Positions 1-5,214 of a stretch of 5,214 nucleotides of DNA are shown piece by piece. Location: positions 11,378 through 16,591 of the forward strand of contig PMBV01000173.1 in NCBI GenBank assembly GCA_003153055.1. Reading direction: 5' to 3'. This DNA comes from Myxococcales bacterium. Its GTDB lineage: Bacteria; Myxococcota; Myxococcia; Myxococcales; Myxococcaceae. Both the position numbers and the translations under genes were made by a program. A model generated the notes under the pieces. The model worked only from the letters and a program-made list of their open reading frames with translations, was not told where the DNA came from and did no database searches. Position 1 is the stretch's first letter; every line of letters starts with the position of its first letter.

Positions 1-447
1 TCGAAGATGTTCAACGACTTCTGGATGGCCGATCAGGGCTTTCTCCCGCGGGGCACGCGAGACGATCTCCGTGACGTCATCACCCGCCAGTACTCCGACA
101 AGGCGGTGGTCACCCTCGCCCCCACCGACACGCTGCTCGTCGCCTACGGACGCATGAAGCTGTACGACGTCTCCCAGCTCCCGGTGCTCGCTGGCGGCAA
201 GGTGGTGGGGATGATCGACGAGTCCGATCTGCTCCTCGCCGCCATCGATGACGAGACCAAGCTGCGGCTCCCGGTGCGCGAGGTCATGTCGACGCGCCTC
301 AAGACCGTCGATGTGCACACGCCACTCAAGAGCCTCATTCCACTCCTCGACGAGGGCTACGTGCCCATCGTGCTCGATGGAGACGAGTTCATCGGGCTGG
401 TGACCCGCATCGACCTGCTCAACTTGCTGCGCCGCCGTCTCCACTGA
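1..447 (+). CDS. Cystathionine beta-synthase-like enzyme, C-terminal part with tandem CBS domains (5' end outside window)
   Basis: The frame is open from the first base and ends at TGA 445-447, so this is the last 148 residues of a longer gene. The fragment opens with SKMFNDFWMADQGFL, which resembles the junction after the PLP-dependent catalytic domain of cystathionine beta-synthases (a 'K-[FM]-x-[ND]-D-x-W-M-x-x-x-G-F' pattern). Two CBS modules follow: CBS1 at about visible residues 33-80, with the characteristic G-x-I-D-E-S-D-L-L end, and CBS2 at about 93-144, ending G-L-V-T-R-I-D-L-L. In this family the pair forms a Bateman module that binds adenosyl ligands such as S-adenosylmethionine and tunes the condensation of serine or O-acetylserine with homocysteine (or a related reaction) in the cytoplasm. 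The catalytic lysine and PLP site lie upstream and are not visible, so the enzyme name rests on the junction motif. The ATG at position 7 is probably internal. The alternative is a stand-alone CBS-pair protein. Confidence 0.8.
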   Translation, partial: SKMFNDFWMADQGFLPRGTRDDLRDVITRQYSDKAVVTLAPTDTLLVAYGRMKLYDVSQLPVLAGGKVVGMIDESDLLLAAIDDETKLRLPVREVMSTRLKTVDVHTPLKSLIPLLDEGYVPIVLDGDEFIGLVTRIDLLNLLRRRLH

Positions 448-457
448 CATCGCGCTC

Positions 458-859
458 ATGATCGCTCCCCACGGCTTTCACCATGTGGCCGTCTTGGTCA
501 CCGATGTCGAGCGGGTCGCGGCGTTCTATCGTGAGGTGCTCGAGCTGCCCGAGGTGGCCCGCTTTCACCACCCCGATGGCTCGCTGAGGAGCATCTGGGT
601 GGGTGCGCGAAGCGGTGGAGACGCCGGTGGCGGGTTCGTGGCCGTGGAGCAGGCCGCTGTGGCCATAGGGGGCAACCCGGGCCGTGGCTACACGATGGTC
701 GCCCTGGCGATCGAAGTCTCCACCCGCGAGCAGGTGCGCGTCGCGCTGGAGCGTCGAGGGGTGCCCATCGAATGCGAGACCGACTTCACCGTGTACGTGA
801 GAGATCCCGAGGGGAACCTCGTCGGGCTGAGCCACTACCCGGTGGCCAGAATTCGATGA
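458..859 (+). CDS. VOC (glyoxalase/bleomycin-resistance/dioxygenase fold) family protein
   Basis: This 133-aa protein has the length of a single VOC domain made of two beta-alpha-beta-beta-beta modules. Module 1 starts HHVAVLVTDVERVAAFYREV (residues 8-27) and leads to GFVAVEQ at 59-65. Module 2 starts near MVALAIEVSTREQ (80-92) and ends with the typical D-P-E-G-N-L-V turn at 117-122. VOC enzymes bind a divalent metal through one His/Gln and one Glu per module. H9 and E64 fit the first pair, but the second-module positions are M80 (usually His) and G123 (usually Glu), so a canonical metal site looks incomplete. The substrate cannot be told; glyoxalase, epimerase, dioxygenase or simple ligand-binding roles all exist in this fold. 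ATG 458 follows the upstream stop by 10 nt and has no clear Shine-Dalgarno sequence, which suggests cotranscription and translational coupling with the cystathionine beta-synthase-like gene. Fold assignment is firm; function is unknown. Confidence 0.85.
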   Translation: MIAPHGFHHVAVLVTDVERVAAFYREVLELPEVARFHHPDGSLRSIWVGARSGGDAGGGFVAVEQAAVAIGGNPGRGYTMVALAIEVSTREQVRVALERRGVPIECETDFTVYVRDPEGNLVGLSHYPVARIR

Positions 860-865
860 GGGCCA

Positions 866-882
866 GGGTGGAGCGCCCACCC
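866..882 (+). terminator. Short GC-rich hairpin between VOC gene and MshEN gene (weak terminator or attenuator candidate)
   Basis: A perfect 6-bp inverted repeat GGGTGG (866-871) / CCACCC (877-882) encloses a 5-nt loop, and lies 6 nt after the VOC stop codon. No T-run follows directly; only a short TTT appears at 893-895. It is therefore not a classical intrinsic terminator, and in GC-rich DNA such a short stem can arise by chance. It could partly separate the upstream pair from the downstream gene, or protect the 3' end of the mRNA. Confidence 0.25.
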
Positions 883-905
883 ATCGCTGTGCTTTAAGTG
901 CTGCC

Positions 906-2057
906 GTGACCCGCCTGGGAGACCTCCTGCTCGCCGAGAAGCTGGTGACCGCCGAGCAGCTCGAGGAGGCACTCGAAACCCAGGTCGTTCACGGCGGGCG
1001 CATCGGCACCAACCTGGTAGAACACGGCTTTCTCAAGGAGGGCGACCTCGCCCGAGTGCTGGGCCGGCTCCACAACCTCCCCTTCGCTTCGGGAGAGATG
1101 GTCCCTGACCCGACCGCCCTAGCAGTGGCCGACCCCCAGTTCTACGACGACCACGACGTGCTCCCCATGCGGGTCGATGCCACGCGTCTCACGCTGGCGG
1201 TGCTGGGGCCCGGACAGCTCAAGGCGATGGACACCCTCGCGTTTCGGGCGGGGAAACGCATCGTGCCCGTGGTGATCCCCGAGTTCCGGATGAACCAGCT
1301 CTTGCGCAAGCACGCCAGGGCCCTTCGCCCGATGCGGCCCATCGACATGCACGCGCTGCGGCCGTCGACCCGGAACGCCGCCGAAGGCCCCAGGCCCGCC
1401 GAGGTTTCGGAGCTCATCAACGAGAGCGACTTCGCGAAGATCTACGCCAACGCAATGGTGGGCCAGGAGGTGCTCGAAGGGGAAGTGGTGGTAGACGGAA
1501 CGCTCGAAGCACCGGCTCCCTCGAGCCCTTCGGGCGCGCTCCCCGAGCCGATACCGCCTCCACTCTCGTTCGCGCAGGCCCAGGCGGCGTTGAAACAGAG
1601 CATCAATCGCGACGACATCGCCCGCACGGTGCTTCAGTTTGCCAAGAGCAAGTTCAGCCGGGCACTCCTGCTCTCGGTGCAGGGCGACCTGCTGACCGGC
1701 TGGCAGGGGTTGGCCACCGGTGTCAGCACTCGAGCCATTCGCCGCATCGGGGTGAGCCTCCGAGAGCCCAACACCTTCAAGCTGGTGCGAGACCTGAGGT
1801 CCCACTTCATCGGGCCGATGAAGCACTCCGAGGGCACCGACGTCTTCTACCAGATGCTCGGCGGTGGCTACCCGACCACGGCCGTGGTGCTCCCGCTCCT
1901 CGTGCGGGGGAAGCCCGTGCACCTCTTGTACGTGGACGAAGGCGCCGGTCGCGTGACGCCCCCCGACGTGGGCGAACTCCTCATCGTCTCGCAGAGCGTC
2001 ACCCGAAGCTACGAGCTGCTCATTCGCCAGCGCCAGGTCGCTCGATCCGCCGGGTGA
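906..2057 (+). CDS. MshEN (GspE N-terminal type) domain protein with C-terminal GAF-like region; probable c-di-GMP effector, no ATPase
   Basis: This is a 383-aa soluble protein with a GTG start. The N-terminus (about 1-145) is an MshEN/T2SSE-N domain. Residues 3-26 match the 24-residue c-di-GMP motif (R3-L4-G5, L8-L9, L19, L23, Q26). A 5-residue spacer (27-31) and a second motif at 32-55 (R32-I33-G34, L37-V38, G41, L48, L52) follow. Motif 1 has K12 where Gly is usual, and motif 2 ends in L55 instead of Gln. In MshE and PilB relatives this module binds c-di-GMP. Residues 146-220 form a Pro/Ala-rich linker. Residues about 221-376 resemble a GAF-like fold, ending with PVHLLYVDEG and a helix near 353-374. 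No Walker A or Walker B motif and no AAA secretion-ATPase domain is present, so a 'GspE' label would mislead. The GTG start is supported because the motif begins at residue 3; the Shine-Dalgarno sequence is weak. Partner and output are unknown, though motility, pilus or secretion control is plausible. Confidence 0.85.
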   Translation: MTRLGDLLLAEKLVTAEQLEEALETQVVHGGRIGTNLVEHGFLKEGDLARVLGRLHNLPFASGEMVPDPTALAVADPQFYDDHDVLPMRVDATRLTLAVLGPGQLKAMDTLAFRAGKRIVPVVIPEFRMNQLLRKHARALRPMRPIDMHALRPSTRNAAEGPRPAEVSELINESDFAKIYANAMVGQEVLEGEVVVDGTLEAPAPSSPSGALPEPIPPPLSFAQAQAALKQSINRDDIARTVLQFAKSKFSRALLLSVQGDLLTGWQGLATGVSTRAIRRIGVSLREPNTFKLVRDLRSHFIGPMKHSEGTDVFYQMLGGGYPTTAVVLPLLVRGKPVHLLYVDEGAGRVTPPDVGELLIVSQSVTRSYELLIRQRQVARSAG

Positions 2058-2060
2058 GGG

Positions 2061-3893
2061 CTACTGGAGGGCGACGTTGAAGTTGACCCGCTGGTGGGGC
2101 TGAAGCCTGAAGGTGTCCGTCCACTTCGACTGCCCGACCGTGACGACGATGCGATGGAAGCCCTCGTACACGGGGACCTCTCCTCGAATGGGCGCGACGC
2201 CGATGCGAAGGGCGTCGATGAACACGATCGCGCCGTCCGGTGCGCTGATGCTCACCGCGCCCTTCTCGAAGGTGAACCGCTCGATGATCGGCTCAGCCTT
2301 GACCGTCACCAGCCGCACCGATGCCAGACCGAGATCCTTGTTCTGCAAAGTGAAGCTCTTGCGCCCAGGAGCCAGGCGACCGCTCCAGGGCGTCCTCCCG
2401 AGCGGCTTTCCATCGAGCAACACGTCGACCGGCGGCGCCGACTCGAGCGACACCGGCACGTCGGCTGGAAGAGGGGCTTCGCTGCCAGCGTCGGCCGGAG
2501 TGGTGGTCGCGAGCTTCACCGGCCCTGCGTCGGCCTCATTGGGGGCGGGCTCGGCGACGATGGTCTCGGTCTGGGCGGGCCCGGCATCAATGGCCAAGGA
2601 CCCAAGGCGGGCTGCCGTCTCGGGTGCGGGCGCCCGCTGCGCCGAGGTGACCGCCGGGTTGGGCTCGTGAGCTTTCGTCCAGGCCCACCACGACGCAATG
2701 ACGCCAACGAAGAGGGCCAACGCCACCAGCCAAGGGGCCGAGCGGCCGGCGTCGCTCCGCGGCTCATCGTCGTCATCAGGGGGAGCGGCTGGAGCCAAGC
2801 GCGGAGTGACCAGGGGGGCCACGGGCCGGCCTTTGGAGGTCGACGGCGCGACCGGTGCGCGTGGGGGTGGCGAAGCCGGCGGGGCCGGTGAAGCCGGGAG
2901 CGGTACAGCGATGGCCTCAGGTGCTTTGACCGAAGGCTTCTCGGCCCACTGGCGCCGCACGAAGTCGGCAATGCCCGCGTCGATGGTGCGTCGGCGGTCG
3001 GCGCGGAGCTGGTGCGACTCGGGGAAGACGGTCTCCAGGTAGCTCGCCACCTCCTCCACCGAGGCCATCTGCTCAGCGAGCGCGGCCTCGATGGCCTCAC
3101 GGAGGGCGAGGGGGGTGGGGTATCGATCGCCCGCCTTTTTGGCGCAGGCCTTCACGATGATCTGCTCGAGGTCTGGAGGCACGGATCCAGGCGGAGGAGG
3201 CGGCAGCGGCAGCGTCAGCACCGCCTGCTCGAAGAAGTCTTCCTGATCAGCCCAGGGCACGAGGCCGGTGAGGCACTCGTAGAGGCTCAAACCCAGGAGG
3301 TACACGTCGGTCGAAAGCCCCATCGAGGCCCGGCCCGAGATGATTTGCTCGGGCGCGGCGTGAACGTGCCGGCCGTGCACTCGCCGCCCACCGACCTCGG
3401 AGGGCGCGAAGGCGAGGGCGCCGTAGCCGGTGACCTTTGTCGCCCCATGGTACCCGACGAGGAGCGTCTCGGGTCGGAGGTCGCCGTGCACCAGCGGCGT
3501 GCCATCGTCGTTACCGGCCACGTGGGCGTAGTGGGCGCCGGTGCACGCGTCACAGATGATCCGGGCCGCGATGGGCGCCGGCAGTTGCTTGCCCGCGTTG
3601 AGCACCTTGCGCAGTGATTCGCCGTCGGCGAACTCGACGACCCGGGCATGGCCTTCGTCGAGCTCCGCGAACCCCAGCACCGTGACGATGTTGGGGTGAT
3701 CAAGCTTGGAGGCGTGCTCCGTCTCGCGGCGCACCTGATCGAGCACCGCGGCGTCTCGCTCCGCCGCCTCGGGCACCCAGATGATCACCACCGGTACGGC
3801 GCGGCTTTCCTCCGAGATCGCCAGGCCGAGAAAGGCGCGCGAGCCCTCTCCCGCCAAGAGCGGCCCCAGCGCTTGGTACCGGTACACTGTCAT
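2061..3893 (-). CDS. Membrane-anchored Hanks-type kinase-like protein (predicted pseudokinase) with PEGA-type C-terminal domains
   Basis: This is a 610-aa protein. The kinase fold spans about residues 6-275: a degenerate glycine loop (GEGSRAFLG, 15-23), HPNIV (66-70), a catalytic loop HGDLRPET (136-143), GYG at 156-158, APE (180-182), D196 in the STDVYLLG segment, and the late C-lobe arginine R257 (GDRYP). The VAIK lysine is I38 (VVIIWV), the catalytic-loop Asn is T143, and the DFG Asp is G156; the HxD Asp (D138) and a likely helix-C Glu (E57) remain. Phosphotransfer is therefore doubtful. A charged helix segment (about 278-320) and a Pro/Ala linker with a DDDDE patch (373-377) precede one membrane helix (about 388-405). 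An outside spacer with three 'DAG' units follows, then two PEGA-like beta domains (about 479-543 and 545-608; VDVLLDGKPLGRTPW in the first). ATG 3893 is chosen because it places the fold at the N-terminus. An in-frame GTG at 3920 would add nine residues. The start lies 48 nt after the tpx stop. The likely role is a signalling scaffold or sensor. Confidence 0.88.
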   Translation of the reverse strand: MTVYRYQALGPLLAGEGSRAFLGLAISEESRAVPVVIIWVPEAAERDAAVLDQVRRETEHASKLDHPNIVTVLGFAELDEGHARVVEFADGESLRKVLNAGKQLPAPIAARIICDACTGAHYAHVAGNDDGTPLVHGDLRPETLLVGYHGATKVTGYGALAFAPSEVGGRRVHGRHVHAAPEQIISGRASMGLSTDVYLLGLSLYECLTGLVPWADQEDFFEQAVLTLPLPPPPPGSVPPDLEQIIVKACAKKAGDRYPTPLALREAIEAALAEQMASVEEVASYLETVFPESHQLRADRRRTIDAGIADFVRRQWAEKPSVKAPEAIAVPLPASPAPPASPPPRAPVAPSTSKGRPVAPLVTPRLAPAAPPDDDDEPRSDAGRSAPWLVALALFVGVIASWWAWTKAHEPNPAVTSAQRAPAPETAARLGSLAIDAGPAQTETIVAEPAPNEADAGPVKLATTTPADAGSEAPLPADVPVSLESAPPVDVLLDGKPLGRTPWSGRLAPGRKSFTLQNKDLGLASVRLVTVKAEPIIERFTFEKGAVSISAPDGAIVFIDALRIGVAPIRGEVPVYEGFHRIVVTVGQSKWTDTFRLQPHQRVNFNVALQ

Positions 3894-3899
3894 GGCCCT

Positions 3900-3927
3900 A
3901 CCGTATGGAAAGCAGGGCACAGGTCAA
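3900..3927 (-). promoter_or_regulatory. Candidate sigma-70-type promoter for the kinase-like gene
   Basis: On the minus strand, TTGACC (3922-3927) is followed by a 16-nt spacer and TACGGT (3900-3905). The -35 box matches 5 of 6 consensus bases. The -10 box keeps the first T, the A and the final T. Transcription would begin about 7 nt on, at or next to the A of ATG 3893, giving a leaderless or nearly leaderless mRNA. This would also explain why the AGGG before the ATG sits too close to act as a Shine-Dalgarno sequence. It lies in the 48-nt tpx-kinase gap, so it would be an internal promoter of the cluster. This is a motif match only. Confidence 0.25.
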
Positions 3928-3941
3928 CAATTCTCCGGGGG

Positions 3942-4436
3942 TCAAGAAAGCGCGGCCAGCGCGCTGTCGTAGTTTGGCTCCTGGGTGATCTCCGGTACTT
4001 GCTCCTGGTAGACGATCGTGCCCTTCTCGTTGACCACGATGACCACGCGAGAGCAGAGCCCGGCCAGCGGCCCATCGACCATCTTGAGGCCGTACTGCTC
4101 GGCGAAGCTCGATCGGAAAGCCGACAGCGTCACCGCGCCCTCGATGCCCTCGGCGGCGCAAAAGCGCTTGGAGGCGAAGGGCAGATCCAGCGAGATGTTG
4201 AGCACGGCGACCCCGGGCTTCGAGGCGGCCTTCTGGTTGAATGCGCGAACGCTCATCGCGCAGACGCCGGTGTCGATGGAGGGGAAGATGTTGAGCACTC
4301 GCTTGCCCGAGTAGCTGGTCAGGTGCTTCTCGCTCAAGTCGCCGGCCACGAGGGTGAAATCGGGCGCCTGGGTTCCCACCGCGGGGAGGTTGCCAGAGGT
4401 GTGCACAGGGCCGCCTTTGAAGGTGATCGTCGTCAT
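3942..4436 (-). CDS. tpx: Thiol peroxidase (atypical 2-Cys peroxiredoxin, Tpx family)
   Basis: This 164-aa protein is close to the usual length of about 165-168 aa and collinear with Tpx of E. coli throughout. It carries the family signature LNIFPSIDTGVCAMSVR (48-64), containing the peroxidatic cysteine C59 and T56 of the T-x-x-C active site. The resolving cysteine is C93 in RFCAAEG, and the active-site arginine is R130. The family reduces H2O2 and organic, especially lipid, hydroperoxides, forming an intramolecular C59-C93 disulfide that thioredoxin recycles. An additional cysteine, C128, lies two residues before R130. No signal peptide is seen at the N-terminus (MTTITFKGGPVHTSGN). ATG 4436 is supported by GGAG 8 nt upstream. 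The gene lies between the HtrA-type protease (37-nt gap) and the kinase-like gene (48-nt gap) on the same strand, so cotranscription is likely. Confidence 0.97.
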   Translation of the reverse strand: MTTITFKGGPVHTSGNLPAVGTQAPDFTLVAGDLSEKHLTSYSGKRVLNIFPSIDTGVCAMSVRAFNQKAASKPGVAVLNISLDLPFASKRFCAAEGIEGAVTLSAFRSSFAEQYGLKMVDGPLAGLCSRVVIVVNEKGTIVYQEQVPEITQEPNYDSALAALS

Positions 4437-4444
4437 CGTTGATG

Positions 4445-4448
4445 CTCC
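4445..4448 (-). promoter_or_regulatory. Shine-Dalgarno sequence of tpx
   Basis: GGAG on the minus strand sits 8 nt before ATG 4436. It is the clearest ribosome binding site in the window and fixes the tpx start. An overlapping upstream ATG (4448-4450) is out of frame with tpx. Confidence 0.7.
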
Positions 4449-4473
4449 ATGGTGTGGGTGTGAGGAATTGGGA

Positions 4474-5214
4474 TCAAAACGGCAGGGTAAGGTAATAGCC
4501 GCGGGTCCCTCGGCGCACGAGGAGTAGCACGCTCGGCTTGCCCCGGGCGTGAATCACCGCCTCGCGGAAGGCCTCGACCCCTGGCACCGGCGTGTTGTTG
4601 ACCTTCAGAATGACGTCACCAGGCTCGAGGCCGACCCTGGCCGCGGCGGTGCTGGGTCTCACCGCGGTGATCTGCATGCCGTCGGGGGCCGGGCGCGCCC
4701 GCAGGCCCAGGCGCTCCCACACGGTCGAGTCGACCAGGCGGGCGGGGAACTCGACCGGGGTGAGGGTGAGGTCGAGCACTTGCCCACCGCGAAAGGCCTT
4801 CAAGGCCACCGTGCTCTTGGCGGTGAAGCTGCGAAACCGGCTCTTGAGGTCGTCGGCGTCCTCCACCTGAGTCGTGCCGACCTGCATCACCACGTCGCCT
4901 CGCTGCATTCCGGCGTCGGCCGCGGGGCTCCCCTGCTCGACGTTGGACACCATGGCGCCGAAGGTGCGGTCCCACCCCAGGCGGCGGGCCAGCTCGAGGG
5001 TCAGCGGCTGGGCGTCGAAGCCGATCCACGCCGGGCGCACTTTGCCGAATTGAGTCAGCTCGGCGACGATGCGCCGCACCTTGTCCGCGGGGATCGCGAA
5101 GCCGATGTTCTGGGCGGTGGCGATGATCGCCGAGTTGATGCCGATGATCTCTCCGTCGATGTTGAGCAGCGGGCCGCCCGAGTTGCCGGGGTTGATCGAG
5201 GCATCGGTCTGGAT
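4474..5214 (-). CDS. HtrA/Deg-family (S1C) serine protease with two PDZ domains, C-terminal part (5' end outside window)
   Basis: The frame is open to the window edge and ends at TGA 4474-4476, giving the last 246 residues. The fragment begins inside the trypsin-like domain with [20 protein letters not shown]. This contains the catalytic serine (visible residue 12, codon 5179-5181) in the GNSGG motif, followed by the IGFAIP segment (37-42) typical of HtrA. PDZ1 spans about 62-152 (WIGFDAQPL, then [19 protein letters not shown]) and PDZ2 about 164-244 ([19 protein letters not shown], then a final beta strand YYLTLPF). Two PDZ domains point to the DegP/DegQ/MucD branch rather than DegS. These proteins degrade or chaperone misfolded proteins in the periplasm; the signal peptide and the His and Asp of the triad lie beyond the window. 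The C-terminus ends right after PDZ2. The gene precedes tpx by 37 nt on the same strand and is probably in the same transcription unit. Confidence 0.95.
   Translation of the reverse strand: MQTDASINPGNSGGPLLNIDGEIIGINSAIIATAQNIGFAIPADKVRRIVAELTQFGKVRPAWIGFDAQPLTLELARRLGWDRTFGAMVSNVEQGSPAADAGMQRGDVVMQVGTTQVEDADDLKSRFRSFTAKSTVALKAFRGGQVLDLTLTPVEFPARLVDSTVWERLGLRARPAPDGMQITAVRPSTAAARVGLEPGDVILKVNNTPVPGVEAFREAVIHARGKPSVLLLVRRGTRGYYLTLPF

Noticed and set aside
7..447. Stand-alone CBS-pair protein starting at ATG 7
   Set aside because: The frame is open to the window edge, and the residues around the ATG (SKMFNDFWM) look like the catalytic-to-CBS junction of cystathionine beta-synthase, so the start is taken to be upstream.
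419..880. Minus-strand open frame opposite the VOC gene
   Set aside because: No domain; the VOC reading has a clear fold, a fitting length and operon-like spacing.
1119..1922. Long open frame on the minus strand inside the MshEN gene
   Set aside because: It is a shadow typical of high-GC DNA: rich in Arg, His, Gly and Pro, with no recognisable motif, and fully covered by a gene with clear domains.
906..2057. GspE/PilB-type secretion or pilus ATPase
   Set aside because: Only the N-terminal MshEN domain matches; no Walker A, Walker B or His-box motif is present and the protein is too short.
2094..2891. Long plus-strand open frame antisense to the kinase-like gene
   Set aside because: Low-complexity Arg/Gly/Asp-rich translation opposite the PEGA and linker region; no domain and no ribosome site.
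2926..3060. Pro/Ala and DAG repeats of the kinase linker as a DNA tandem repeat
   Set aside because: The repetition is in amino-acid composition only; no regular nucleotide period is seen.
3012..3617. Plus-strand open frame antisense to the kinase domain
   Set aside because: Covered by the kinase fold in the opposite strand; composition typical of an antisense shadow.
3894..3920. GTG 3920 as the start of the kinase-like gene
   Set aside because: It adds nine residues (MPCFPYGRA) with no family support, while MTVYRYQALG at 3893 matches the usual short N-terminus before the kinase fold. Kept only as an alternative.
3648..4442. Plus-strand open frame spanning kinase N-terminus, the intergenic gap and tpx
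   Set aside because: It crosses two well-supported minus-strand genes and its translation has no recognisable family features; GC-driven open frame.

Overview
The window is high-GC, tightly packed, almost entirely coding DNA from a bacterium. The best guess is a myxobacterium or related Myxococcota/deltaproteobacterium. The basis is a Hanks-type kinase-like receptor with a Pro/Ala-rich juxtamembrane linker, one membrane helix, 'DAG'-rich extracytoplasmic spacers and PEGA-type C-terminal domains, plus an MshEN-type protein without a secretion ATPase. Both are typical of that group. This is inference from gene content, not a database match.

Layout. Positions 1-2057 hold three plus-strand genes: the 3' end of a cystathionine beta-synthase-like gene (its tandem CBS regulatory domains), a small VOC/glyoxalase-fold protein starting 10 nt later, and, after a 46-nt gap with a GC-rich hairpin, a 383-aa protein with an N-terminal MshEN (c-di-GMP-binding type) domain and a C-terminal GAF-like region. 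Positions 2061-5214 hold three minus-strand genes. Read in their own direction they are the 3' part of an HtrA/Deg serine protease with two PDZ domains (its 5' end is beyond the window), thiol peroxidase Tpx, and a 610-aa membrane kinase-like protein. The two blocks converge with stop codons only 3 nt apart (2057/2061). No gene-free stretch exceeds 50 nt.

How the genes may work together. The minus-strand block reads as an envelope-stress cassette: periplasmic proteolysis (HtrA), peroxide detoxification (Tpx), and a membrane receptor whose kinase fold is intact but which lacks the VAIK lysine, the catalytic-loop asparagine and the DFG aspartate, so it is probably a pseudokinase. The plus-strand block begins with sulfur-amino-acid metabolism and ends with a likely c-di-GMP effector. 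No link between these plus-strand genes is visible beyond their order.

No RNA genes, insertion sequences, CRISPR arrays, attachment sites or signs of recent transfer were seen. The two most noteworthy items are the predicted pseudokinase receptor and the MshEN-GAF protein, which is easily mislabelled as a GspE/PilB ATPase.
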